21,534 bases of DNA from Lobulomyces angularis (taxonomy: Eukaryota; Chytridiomycota; Chytridiomycetes; Lobulomycetales; Lobulomycetaceae), in contig JADHYX010000071.1 in the NCBI GenBank assembly GCA_027604685.1, positions 1 through 21,534 on the forward strand. Reading direction: 5' to 3'. The first letter of the stretch is position 1, and each line of letters begins with the position of its first letter. Below the pieces are notes generated by a model, which worked only from the letters and a program-made list of their open reading frames with translations, did no database searches and was not told the origin of the DNA. Positions 8,279 to 19,224 of this stretch are shown in pieces. The position numbers and the translations under genes are program-made.

Positions 8279-9767
8279 CTATCTCCTACTGTACCTATCT
8301 CTTGATCTATCATCATAATATCGATCTCTACTGCGTGAAGACCTACGCTGACTGTAATAATCATCCCCTCTTGAATCACTGTTTCTGGAAGACCTACTAG
8401 AATCTTCATGACCACTTTTACTCCTCTTTTTAGACCGTTCTTCCTCTCTCTTTGTTTCATACTCCTTCCTTTCCAATTCTCTTTTTTCTCTTTCTCTTTT
8501 TGCCCTTTCCTCTTCCAACCTAAAAATTATTCAAGTTAACAAACTATTAACCAACAAAATCTAAAAACTCAATAATTTTTAATATGATAACATTTTTTAT
8601 TTTTTAAAAATTTTTTTTTTATAAAATCCCTTACCTTTTCTCATCACTCTTTAAGATAGGCTTGAATTTACTTTCCAGCAACCTTAATTCCCTTTCCTTC
8701 TTTAATAAATTTTCTCTTTCCTTTTTAATTTCCAATAACTTCTTCTCTGTTTGCTTTTTACCATCCCCTTCTCCTTCCTCCTCTTCACTATCGTCTTCAT
8801 CAAATATCTTATTAATTTTTTTTGTTTCGAGCCTCTTAAGTACCATGTTTGAATTTACTCTTTGATTTTCCAAGGCAGCTGGTTGATGGATCTGCTGACT
8901 AGTCTCATCTTTTGCTTTACTCTGTTCTAATATATTATTTTTTTTTTTTTTTTCTGCCTCTTCTGCTTCTCTTTTCAAATTATGTTCCTCCATTTCTTTA
9001 GTTAAATTTCTTTTTTTGTCTTTAAAGGGATTGTATATTTCGGTGATTTGTGGGGTTTTTATAACTAGCTACAAAAAATATTAAAAAAAAAAAAAATTTA
9101 GCAAACTAAAAAAAAAAAAGTGATATTTTTTTTCTAATTTAGATTAATTTTTCAAGCTTCGATAATTAAAATCTAAATTTAATTTTTATTTTAAATATTA
9201 TAGCATTTTTCTGTTTTTTTTGAAAAAAACGTTAAAGTTGTTATTTTGTGGAAAAAAGACAATAAAAATATTAATTAAAGAAAAAACTTACAGGTGTGTT
9301 TTGACTACTGCTTAATTGCTTTTTTATTTCAAACTGCTCCTGCACTATTGTTGGAATAAAAGCATCCTGCTGATAGTATTGGTCAGCAGTAACTTGAGGT
9401 GGTTGAAGTATTGGCTGCTGATAATTAGGATCTTGAGAAAAATTTTGGTGATATTCATAACTCTCATCCGGTTCATAAAAAGGCTGGTTTGCTGGATACT
9501 GAGGATTCTGAAATCCATTCTCATAATTACTAGGATCCTCAGGATGACTAGTCAGAGCATAGTTACTAGTTTGAAGCTCTTGTTGAAGTTGTTGCTGTTG
9601 ATATTCTAATTAGCAGAGTACATTAAAAATAACTCAACTACAAATCAAAAGTGACGCTTACCTTTATTATCTGGATTTTTCCACACTTTATTTTTAAATT
9701 TTTGTACAGGAGGATCAATAGGAAATTGCGCAGGATATGGCACCACTGGGTATTGGTTAGGATCCAT
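8279..9767 (-). CDS. Unrecognised Gln/Pro-rich, coiled-coil protein with RS-type tail
   Basis: Four exons (9767-9662, 9605-9292, 9068-8635, 8519-8279; introns 56, 223 and 115 nt) join in phase to 364 aa. I cannot name a family. Residues 1-35 are Pro/Gln-rich and end with QKFKNKVWKNPDN. Residues ~36-140 are rich in Q, N, P and Y (YQQQQLQQELQ, NYENGFQNPQYPANQPFF) and probably disordered. A short block LVIKTPQITEIYNPFKDKK follows. Next comes a long charged coiled coil interrupted by an acidic patch (FDEDDSEEEEGEGDGKK), then ELRLLESKFKPILKSDEK. The end is a basic RS/RD tail (RRSSRSRDRYYDDRSRDRY). The tail and prion-like N-terminus suggest an RNA-associated nuclear or granule protein. The central block loosely recalls eIF4G-type disordered regions, which is not enough for a call. 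Start chosen as the first ATG before the Pro-rich stretch. Confidence 0.75.
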
Positions 9768-10379
9768 TTAGCTATGAATAATGTTAATTTGAAATTTTTT
9801 AAACCCGCATTGAAGGGTTAAAGACAATAGATATTCGGACTAAAATGAAATCTGCGAGAAAGGTAGGTTCTAACAACATTTTCCCAAAATATTATCAGTA
9901 TAAACCAACATACTAAAGACAAAGGTTTTTTAAACCAAAGCTACTAAATAAAAAATTTTTCTGTTACAATAAACTAAATTCTTTATTGGGCAATCGGAAA
10001 TTTTTAGTTTTAAATTTTTCTCACAAAAGTATTAAAACGACATTTGTTAGTATATAAATTAAATGATTTGCATCCAAATTCCTGTTATATTTTTGCAAAT
10101 AATTCATCATTCAATTTCTTTGTTACACAAAAAAATTTTGGAAATTATATGTAAGTTAAAATCACTAATACACTTCATAATGAAGGACAGTTTTTCTAAT
10201 AATCTCATCCAAATAATGTTTTTAAGAACTTAATAATTTTTTTTCGTTTGTTGAAAATGAAATATAATTTATGATACGATGAGATGGCATTAATTTATTT
10301 TCTTTTTTTCTTTTTTTTTGTGAATAGCTAAATATCAAAAAACTACCTTTACTTTAATTTTTTGAAATTTATTTGAAAC
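9768..10379. promoter_or_regulatory. Divergent intergenic promoter region upstream of RPSA
   Basis: This 612-nt spacer separates two divergent genes, the RS-tail protein (minus) and RPSA (plus). No ORF is supportable. Near 9802-9819 it has AACCC and GGGTT words (AAACCCGCATTGAAGGGTTAAAG spans 9801-9823) that could form a 5-bp hairpin or be telo-box-like protein sites. They lie only ~35 nt upstream of the minus-strand start. A pyrimidine-rich tract at about 10299-10319 lies shortly before the RPSA start. Confidence 0.45.
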
Positions 10380-11281
10380 ATGGCAGCTAACAACAACAAA
10401 TTACCAGCAATCCTTGGAATTACTGATGAAGATGTTCAACAAATGTTAAGTGCCCAATGTCACATTGGAACTAAGAATTTGAACAAATCTATGGTTAACT
10501 ATTCATGGAAAAGAAGAAATGATGGTAATAATTTAATTCAGTAACGATCAAGAATTTATTTGAAATTAGGTATCCATATCATCAATATTGGTAAAACTTG
10601 GGAAAAATTAGTTTTTGCTGCCAGAATTATTGCTGCCATTGAAAACCCATTAGATGTTTGTGTCATTAGTGCCAGACCCTATGGACAACGTGCTGCTTTA
10701 AAGTTCGCTCAATACACTGGTGCTCAAGCTATTGCTGGTAGATTTACTCCTGGTACCTTTACCAATTACATCACCCGTTCTTTCCGTGAACCACGTTTAA
10801 TCATTGTTACTGATCCGCAAACTGATCACCAACCGATCAAGGAAGCTTCTTACGTCAACATCCCAATTATTGCTTTGTGTGATACTGATTCACCATTGAA
10901 ATTTGTTGATGTTGCTATCCCAACTAACAATAAAGCAAAGCACTCTATTGGTTTAGTTTACTATCTCTTAGCTAGAGAAGTTTTAAGATTAAGAGGTTTA
11001 ATTTCAAGAACTACTCCTTGGGATGTCATGGTTGATATGTTCTTTTACAGAGACCCAGAGGAAGTTGAAAAGGAGAATGAAGCTGCTGCTGCTGCTGGTA
11101 ATCAGAAATCTACTTCTTTACTTAACCTTTTTTCCCCTTTTTAGCTGCTACCCAAGGCGAAAAGTTCGGCCAACAAGAACAAGTTGAATGGGGAGGTGAA
11201 GCAGCTGAGGATCAAGAATGGGGAACAGCTCAACCTGCTGAAGGTGAATGGGGTGCTCCAGCTGCCTCTAACTGGGATTAA
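10380..11281 (+). CDS. RPSA: 40S ribosomal protein uS2 (RPSA / RPS0, laminin-receptor family)
   Basis: Structural protein of the small ribosomal subunit, needed for late 40S maturation and placed near the mRNA exit. Three exons (10380-10524, 10570-11097, 11145-11281; introns 45 and 47 nt) give 269 aa, near fungal RPS0 length. Visible family blocks: [58 protein letters not shown], the hallmark [23 protein letters not shown], and [15 protein letters not shown]. It ends in an acidic tail with repeated EWG units (VEWGGE, DQEWGT, GEWGAP) and terminal NWD. Codon use is visibly more C-ending (for example ATC, TTC and ACC) than in other genes of the window, as expected for high expression. ATG follows a purine-poor leader TTTGAAAC. 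Confidence 0.98.
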
Positions 11282-11330
11282 ATCATATTTGTCTAGATTA
11301 TATAATTAAAATTTTATTTTTATATCAATC

Positions 11331-11336
11331 AATAAA
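11331..11336 (+). terminator. Probable polyadenylation signal of RPSA
   Basis: AATAAA lies 50 nt after the RPSA stop codon and 76 nt before the ARP8 start. In such AT-rich DNA the hexamer arises often by chance, so this is suggestive only. Confidence 0.45.
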
Positions 11337-11412
11337 AGTTTAATTCGCATTTTAGTATTATTAATTTCTTATGTGTGCAAAAAAGAAAATTTTTTTTTAA
11401 AAAATAAAGTTA

Positions 11413-13598
11413 ATGGGAAAAGTAAAAAGGTTTACTTCAATTCCAAAATTACAGAACTTGTTAAGTACCAAGAGTTCTAATGTAGCAATTAAATCAAAGC
11501 GGGATGTAAACCATGGAAACAGCCTAACTCCAGCACAAAGCGAGATAAAAAATGAAACTTCTTCATTGGTTACAAAGGAGCCTAAGGAAACTTTGATTTT
11601 GCATTTTGGGTCATCATATTTAAGAGTTGGAAAAGCTACGGATTCTTTTCCAAAACAATTTCCGTGTATGTTAGCAAGGAAAGTGAAACTTCAGAATAGT
11701 CAAGAGGACTTAGAAGATTACAACATTTTTAATTATTCAATAGAAAATAAATCAAAACTAGATAAAATAGTAAAGGATAGAATAAGTTTAAAAAAAATTA
11801 AGGTTTTACCAAACCCACAAGCACAGGTAGTTAACTTCAATCAAAACTCTGAGTACATTTCCGTTGCTGACCATAATGACCCAAGTAAGATTGAGTGGAT
11901 AGAAGGCAGCGAGGATGTTTATTTTGGTGATATGGTAGCGTAGAAAACCTTTTTTTTATTTGTTTTTTACTTAACAAATTCTTTTCAGGTGGAAAGGTTA
12001 ATTTTAAAATCAAAAAACAAGGAATATGAGTATAAAGTATATAGACCAATCCAAAATGGAACATTTAACATTCACTCAAATGATTATACTTCTTTAAAAC
12101 AACTAACCAACGACCTGGAACTTATTTTAACCTATACCCTAAGAGAAGAATTAAAAATTATGAAGACTGATTTTAACAAATATAATCTCGTTCTAATTAT
12201 ACCTGATTCTTTCAATCTGCTGATTGTGGAGGAATTGATAGATATGATTTTTACTATGGGATTCCATTCTATTTTACTTCACACAGAATCGGTATGCGCA
12301 TCATTTGGTGCCGGTATTAGTCAGTGTTGCGTTGTCGATATTGGGGCACAAGTGACTAAAATTTGTTGTGTGGAAGATGGGTTATGTAATGACAGCTCTA
12401 TTTATACATTGCAATATGGTGGTGATGATTTAACAAAGTTTTTATGTCATTTATTGACTTTGAATGAGTTTCCTTATAAAATCGGCTACGAAAACTTAAA
12501 AGTTAACTCTTTACAAGATTTCAAAATATTTGATGAACTAAAAATGAAACTCGCTTCGTTTAACGAATTTGATTTGACTTCAAATGTTGACGAAATATAT
12601 GTTAGAAAATTTAATGAAAAAACTAAATTATTTAAATTTAAAACGTTTGATGAAGGATTTCGATCATCTCTTGTAGGCATATGACACATTATTATTTTGT
12701 TTATTCAAAAAGAAAAACCAACTTTTATTTTTTATTTTTAGTTGTTATTTAATCCTGAGATTATTTTGTTTGAAAAAAAATTAAAAAATTTGTACTATAA
12801 AAATACAGATTTTGAAGAAATGTGTTTTAATCGAATTAACAACATTTGTGATGTACAGGAAGAAGAAGTAGGAAATGAAGAGTTTAGCAGTGATGTACAA
12901 ATGAAAAGAAACGAATCTTTAGAATCAAAAAGGACAAAAATTTTACCACTGATATCTGATGTTTCCCTTCCGTTGGTTTGTAATTTTTAAATATTTTTTT
13001 TTTTTTTTTTTTTGTATGGTTCTTTTTTTTAAAATGAAAAAATTCTTTTATAAAATAGGATATTGCTATAGCAAGATCAATCTCAAAATTTGCCAAATCG
13101 AATTTGGATAATGGTTTAAAAGCCAAAGATGTTGATGACAAAGTGAGAAAAATTTGCAGTTCGATAGTATTGATAGGTGGAGGTAAAAAGCTAAAATTTT
13201 TTTTTTTTCAAAAAATTTTTAATCTTTTTATTATAAAGGATCAAAGATTCCTAATCTACAAAATATCTTGGAAGAAAAATTATTGTTTTTGATGAATTTG
13301 TCCAATAGTGAAACATTTGGATTGTACAAGACAATATCTACCGAAAAAAAATCAATTTCTGTTACATGTAATATATCATCTAGAGAAATAGACAGTAGAG
13401 TTTTAATTTGGAAAGGGTAATGTTGTTTTTTATTTTTTCTTTTCATTAATCATTTTTTTTTTTTTTTGTAGTGGTAACGTTTTGAGTAAATTGGAAATTA
13501 TTAAAGATATCTGGACAACCAAATCGGAATGGGAAATTGGTGGATTACGAAAACTAAATTTGAAATGTCTTTTTAATTTGTTAAATCATCGACGGTAG
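11413..13598 (+). CDS. ARP8: Actin-related protein 8 (INO80 chromatin-remodelling subunit)
   Basis: Nuclear actin-related protein that forms the Arp4-actin-Arp8 module of the INO80 remodeller. Six exons: 11413-11934, 11989-12672, 12742-12975, 13059-13182, 13239-13416 and 13472-13598, total 622 aa, similar to human ARP8 (about 624). The actin fold starts with ETLILHFGSSYLRVGKATD and FPCMLARK (family: LRIGRATD...IPHVIARR). Subdomain blocks include LVLIIPDSFNLLIVEELIDM and the phosphate-2-like CCVVDIGAQVTKICCVEDG, where ARP8 has DIGDQKTSVCCVEDG; the Asp after IG is Ala here. Then come LQYGGDDLTKFL, LLFNPEIILF, SIVLIGGGSKIPNL across intron 4, and VLIWKGGNVLSKLEII. An acidic insert lies at about residues 430-460. 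The gene is convergent with IFT80. No break is seen; the divergent nucleotide-site residue suggests altered ATP contact, though ARPs vary here. Confidence 0.92.
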
Positions 13599-13953
13599 AC
13601 ACTAATTAGAAACATTAGAGTACTCAAATATCAAGTATTTAAAATAAATAAATACCTAATTTTTTTATTTTTGGAAGCTATTTTTATTTTTTTTTTGAGT
13701 TCCAAACTTAAAAATAATTCATTCTTCTATAATATTACTCGTATTTGAAAGTCTGAAAAGAATGTTAAACATAACTTGATCTTAAGATAAAGTTAGTGTG
13801 AAATACTAGCAATGTTAGAAAAATTTTTCAATGATGTAAACTAAAGTTTTTTATTTTATATTATATTTTTTTTTACAAAAAAAAATTAAATAATATTATG
13901 TATAAATATCAAGAAACTGTAATTTTTTTTTTTTTTTTTAAAAAAAAAATTTT
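13599..13953. other. Convergent 3' intergenic region between ARP8 and IFT80
   Basis: About 355 nt between two stop codons facing each other. AATAAA at 13643-13648 (overlapping further AATAAA copies to about 13652) is a plausible ARP8 poly(A) signal about 45 nt past its stop. For IFT80, TTTATT words (AATAAA on minus) occur near 13672 and 13685. No gene or RNA is recognisable; long T runs are at 13921-13939. Confidence 0.5.
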
Positions 13954-16900
13954 TTAACTTTTTCCATTTCTTTCCTTTCCTTCTTCGAAACTAATCTTTT
14001 CTAAAATTTTTTCTTCTACTATTTCAAATCCAGGATCATTGTTAAACTGTAAAAATCTTTTGTTAAATTCAGTTTTATCCATACTTTTTAAGTATTTTTT
14101 TCTACAGTATAATACTGTGTCAACATGAGATTTAAATTTTACTGCCAATTCTAATGCTCTGCAACAAAATTAAAAAAAAAATTAAAAAAATAAAAATAAA
14201 AATAAAAAACAAAAAAACCTATCCCATTGATATAAGTTCATCCACATTTTAAGTGCTCTGTAGATTAAATTTGCTGAAATTAAAATATTTTCTGCTTCTT
14301 TTGGCTGTCTTCGAAGTAAAGCAAGCTCTGCTGTTCTCGCTTCTGCGCTAGGAATATCTCTAATATAACAGATGTATTGAACTTTTGCAAGTTCTTGAAT
14401 TGAGGCATATGCAACTTCGGCAGTATTGAGGTCTATTAGAAAAAAAATTAAATAAATCAAAATGTTATTGCAAGTTAAAAAAATTTTTAATATTTTTGTA
14501 GTAAATTACCTTGACCAGCAACTGCCATTACAGCTAGACATGCCCAAAGCTCATTCATCTATGAAATTTATTAGTAAGTGATAACAATTTAACATTCTTT
14601 TTTCTTATTGATGTACCTTTGCATATCTACATAGTCGAATTGCATCTTCCCACTGTTTTTTTTTTGTTTGCTCATGTAATAAACTAGGAAAAGGTGAAAT
14701 AAAGCTAACTGTAACAAGGGAACCGTCTGATTTTCGTAATGTACACTGTGTACCACTAAATGAGACAAATTGTGCATCTCTTCCAAAGGTACTTTGAAAA
14801 AATATTAAAAAAATCTTAAACAGCAATTATAATATTTTTTTTTGATACCTTCCATCCCTTTCTATTTTCGTCAAATGCGCTATATCTTGATCAATAAATA
14901 CTGCATTAGGATAATACCATACAGTAAATTTTCCATCAACCATTGCTGCAATAATATCTATTTCGTCATTCCAGCTAAAGGTATCTACCATAGTTCCCAA
15001 TTTTTTAAAATTTACTTTAATTAAGCCAGTAATCCACATATCCCTATTTTTGTCGACAATTACTAATTGTCGTCCATTGATTCCACTAGTAGCTCCAATT
15101 AGGGAACTTTGATTTAATGCCAACTCCATCACTTCAATGCTATGCCTAAAGGGTCCACCTCCACTCACCGAGGCTAATGGTGTTCCTGTGGTAACATCAA
15201 ATAAGTAAATGGCTAAAAAAATTTGAAGTAAAAAAAAAAAAGCTCAATAACATTTAAATTTTTAACAAATTATACATTTTTCATCCGTTCGATCTTTTAT
15301 GGCCAATGTGTCTCCAGATATTGAAATCGAATGTTGGGTTACATATTCTGGTCTCAATCCTAGGTACTTTATTTGACTAACTGGCCGACCTTCATAAGTG
15401 TAAACATGCATTCCAACAATAGTATCTACAATTACAAAATATCTTTTTTTTTTTTAATTAAACTTAATTATTAAAATTTTTACTCTGCGCATTGTTTGAT
15501 GCAAACTACTCGACCACCTGGATTCAAATCAGTAATGGCTGGGGTATTCCAATTTTTATCTGAGTAAATGTAACATTGAGATGGTGTACATACAATTAAG
15601 TGGTTGAACGCAATTGATGCTTTAATTATCCTATCACGAAACTCTAAAACATAAAATCAATTATTAAACATTAGATAAAAAAAAACCAATTAACTTACCT
15701 AGCGTCTCTGTAGCAGCAATTGAAATATCATACACTAAAACTTTTTTATCATCAAGAATGGTAACTTCATAGTTCTTCCATTCCAGACGTCTAAATTGTA
15801 ATCATAAAAGAATTTTTTTTTTTTTTTGTATTATAATTTTACCTATTTATTAAATGTCCCATAACTACTGCACCATTTCCACCAGCACATGCAAGTTGTG
15901 TCCCATCCGGCTATAAAATAATAAAAAAATTGTAGATTATTTATTATTACCGTCCAGGAAATATTAAATATTGAACCACTATCTGGTTCTGTTAATGCGT
16001 ACGACCACTATATTTTTAAAGAAAAAAAAAAAAATTTAAAATTTAATTAATTTTTAAATATTTTCATACACCTAATTTATCACAAATTCTTAAACAGTTA
16101 AAACTTCCAATAGCAAACATATCCCTAAAAAAATTTTCAAAAAAAATTGAAAATTTAATTATATGTTAAAAAATCTACCCTGAAGGATTCCATGCAACAG
16201 AGGTAATGGGTTGATCGTGTAAGATACTAGAATATAATTGCCGTCCATACGTATCCCAAACTTTATACCTTCTATCTTCTCCTCCGGAGACAATTAAATT
16301 ATTAGCTAAATTCCAATCCACTTTTAAAACTATTCCTTCATGTGCTTTCCACTGTGTTGGTTTTGTAGAAGGCTGTATTGGTTTAATAACCAGATTTTTA
16401 CCACTAGAATAAAGTATTTGATCATTTTCTGGTGACCAAACTGCTGAATATACAGGAAAAGCTTGAGAAAAATTTTTTTTTAGTTTTAGTCGAAAGTTTT
16501 AGTCTAAAAAAAAAAAAAAAAATTCCAAATTATTTATACTAACCTGACTGAGTTAAACAAGATCGTAGCATTCCTGCTCTCGACCAAATTTTTATTTGAC
16601 CATCTTCACCAGCTTATTTTAAAAATAAAAAAAAATAAAAATTAAATAAAAAAAAAAAAAAAAAAAAACATACCAGTGAGTAACGCAGAACCTTCATAGC
16701 TCCATTTCAAGGCTAAAATTGCACCTTTGTGTGCTTCCACTTTTTTTTCAACTCTTCCACTTCTTGCCAATAAATAAAATTTTCCTTTTTCAAAAAAATT
16801 TTTTTTTTTTTAATAAAGAAAAATAAATGATAAAGAAAAAAAAAAAAAATTTAAATAAAATATTATAATACCATCTGAACCACCAACCACAAATATTTCA

Positions 16901-17226
16901 GAATTAGTTTGGGACTTTCCTGGGGTTGCAGGAAACCAATGTAATTCTGTTAAAAACAGTGAAGGGCTATTTGGATCTCCACTTTTATCAAAAAGGGAAG
17001 TTTGAAATGGAGCCAATAACTCCCCATCAGACGACCACTTCAAGATCTTTTGGTCATCACTTTATCAAACAACAATTTTTAGATTTCCACTGAAACCAAT
17101 TTTTTTTTTTTTTTATTCAAGTTACCCAACTGAGTACAATTCACTATTTCCTGACCATCCAATCGAAGTTGTGCATTCTGTATGTTTAATATATGAATTA
17201 ATTTTTATTTTGGACAACTTTGACAT
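13954..17226 (-). CDS. IFT80: Intraflagellar transport protein IFT80
   Basis: IFT-B peripheral subunit needed for anterograde transport in the flagellum. Sixteen exons give 785 aa (human 777). Boundaries: 17226-17126, 17059-16872, 16784-16674, 16612-16544, 16461-16179, 16124-16070, 16007-15951, 15910-15843, 15790-15699, 15643-15484, 15442-15276, 15212-14849, 14791-14617, 14558-14510, 14432-14219, 14158-13954. Two WD40 propellers come first. Repeat blocks include [56 protein letters not shown] and [18 protein letters not shown]. The second propeller has [42 protein letters not shown] and [14 protein letters not shown]. An alpha-solenoid follows: [39 protein letters not shown] and [16 protein letters not shown]. 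All match the family in order. All 15 introns are 40-87 nt; several acceptors sit directly after A runs. The gene follows HGH1 in the same direction. Confidence 0.97.
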
Positions 17227-17493
17227 ATTGAACAAGAGTATGGAAGAGATTTAGTTTATTCGGAGTTTTAAAAAAAAAATTTTTTTTTTTTTTTTTTTGA
17301 TATATCAACTTACTAAACTATCATTTTCGTTTTAAAAATAAAAAAATTAAATTATGATTTTACAAAATAAAAAAAAATGAAGAAAAAAAACTTTTTCTAA
17401 ACAAATAAAAAATAAAATAATTCTAAAAAAAAAAAAGAGAATAAATTATAATTATAAAATGAATTGTAAAAAAAAAAAAAAAAATTTCTTTTT
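17227..17493. other. Spacer between HGH1 and IFT80
   Basis: This 267-nt, homopolymer-rich stretch carries the HGH1 3' end and IFT80 promoter on the minus strand. Notable are A9 then T20 around 17270-17299 and an A16 run near 17469-17484. No ORF or RNA gene is seen. Confidence 0.5.
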
Positions 17494-18917
17494 TTATATA
17501 AGTTTATTAATTTCTTCCTCCTCTTCATCATCGCTATCCACTACTTCAACAATTTTAGATATTTTTACTTTTTCGGTAATTTGACAAATATCTTCATCTC
17601 TTTGCAGTAAATCAACTGTTTTTTCTATAACTTCCTGAACACTCTCTGATTTTTCCCAAAGATGCAATTTTTGCAAAATATAATAGACACCTTTATCTCT
17701 TAAAAGTTCCCTACCTTCCAAAGTACTGCACATAATTAATAGCGCTTCCACTAAAAATTGTCTTAAAACGGCATCAGACTCTCTCGTACCCTCATAATAT
17801 TGCAATTCTGGTAAAAATTTTTCCGTTATCTAAAATAAAAAATTAAATAAAATAAAAATAAAACTAAAAATAATTTTTTTTTTTGTTGTATTTTTAAAAT
17901 ATATTTTTTTTTTTAATTACTTCATCGTCATATTCTTCAGTTCCAGCCAAGGGAATTAAGATATGTCCTAAAAGATTAATTCCTCCATCTTCTACAGGTT
18001 TAAACAATTTCAATTCTTTTTCGATTAAAAATGAAGTATTTTTGATAACACTGATAACACCACTTCTTCGAATTTTATCTTTATGTGTAGTAAACACAAT
18101 TAATCTTGATAACCTTTGACTATCATCAACAGTGCTTTTACCTAAAAGAAATTCGGCACCACCCTAAAAAAAAAAAAATTAAAAATAAAACAATTCCTAG
18201 TAATTTTTTTATTTTTTTTAATTTTTTTTTACTTACAGGTGTTGCAGAAATATTTGCAAAAACACCACTTAAAAAATGGTAGTTTGCATGAGGGTTATAT
18301 TTTTTTGTGCCATTGATGCCGTCCCCCTTGCAAAAAATTTCTAAAAGATTATCCAAGTGTCGATAACCAAGTTTTGAAGGCGCTTGAGTCTCACCAATGT
18401 TTTCTTTGTTTTCTGAATTTGGCAATAGTTTTGATATAATAGCGGGTGATTTAGTTAAATTGTTTAAAAGCATACAACAAGGGTCGCTTAATAAACATTT
18501 TGGTAAAACAATTTTTAAAATCAATTCATAAATGAAACTATCAATGTTCATTACTTCACAGATTTCAATGTGTGCTGTCAAGTTTATTAGTGAGTTTAAA
18601 ATTTGATGAGCAACCATCTAAAAAATAAAAAGGAAATAAGAAAAAAAGATTAAAAAAATAAAAATAAAATATAAATATTTTTTTGCATACAACTTCATCA
18701 TTAATTAATTGCATTAAATTTTGAACAGCAGCAAAATTATCTTTTTTAAAAAAATCAAGCATTTCAGGTGAAGCAGAAAGTGATGCAATGTTTTCAGCTT
18801 TTTAAAAAAAAAATGAAAATTAAAAATTATTATAAAATTATTCCTTTTTTTTTTTTTACCTGCTAATAATCGAACCTCTTCACGGTCATTGTCAAGGTAG
18901 GTTAAAATTTCATCCAT
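17494..18917 (-). CDS. HGH1: HGH1 (FAM203) eEF2-folding cochaperone, armadillo-repeat protein
   Basis: In yeast Hgh1 binds nascent eEF2 and helps its folding with the TRiC/CCT chaperonin. Five exons (18917-18860, 18797-18691, 18617-18237, 18163-17921, 17829-17494; introns 62, 73, 73 and 91 nt) encode 374 aa; human is ~390. The start MDEILTYLDNDREEVRLLA leads into helical armadillo repeats. Family blocks are LSDPCCMLLNNLTK, NYHFLSGVFANISATPGGAEFLL (across intron 3), HKDKIRRSGVISVIKNTSF, LLGHILIPLAGTEEYDDE, LPELQYYEGTRESD, LVEALLIMCSTLEGRELLRDKGVYYILQ and the acidic end DSDDEEEEE. The separate open frames in this stretch are exons; the frames join without error. It is one of four genes in a row on the minus strand counting the convergent IFT80 and the kinase-GEF gene, but spacing of 270-310 nt argues for separate transcripts. 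Confidence 0.95.
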
Positions 18918-19224
18918 TTTAAATTCTTCTTTTTTTTTTTTTTTTTTTTTTGGCTCTGTTCAAAAGTTAAAAAATGCAACATTAATTTTACCTATTATTT
19001 ATTTTATATTAAAAAAAAAATGTATAAATATATATGTACTTTGTTTTATTCACTGATTATATAAAAGAGGAAATTAATTGTTTTTGATAAAGAAAACTGA
19101 ATACATAAATATATAAGAAAAAAAAAAAAAAAAAGAAGAAATACAGAAGTTTGAAATATTTATAAACAATTGATAATTAAAAAAGAAAAAAAAAAAAGAA
19201 AAAAGTTAAAAAAAAACAGTTTTG
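18918..19224. other. Spacer between kinase-GEF gene and HGH1
   Basis: A 307-nt A/T-rich spacer on the promoter side of HGH1. A T22 run at about 18929-18950 lies just upstream of the HGH1 start. A runs occur at about 19119-19134, 19181-19204 and 19208-19216. No gene, RNA or named site is recognisable. Confidence 0.5.

Noticed and set aside
9316..9609. Plus-strand leucine/isoleucine-rich ORF of 97 codons
   Set aside because: It lies antisense to the Gln/Pro-rich exon of the minus-strand gene, whose exons join in phase on both sides. Its hydrophobicity is a shadow effect.
11935..11988. End of ARP8 at the TAG following ATG GTA GCG
   Set aside because: The stop lies inside a GT-AG intron; the next exon continues the actin fold in phase.
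17494..18917. HGH1 as a broken pseudogene because the frames are interrupted
   Set aside because: Every interruption coincides with GT-AG borders, and the exons sum to a whole number of codons with conserved family blocks across the joins.
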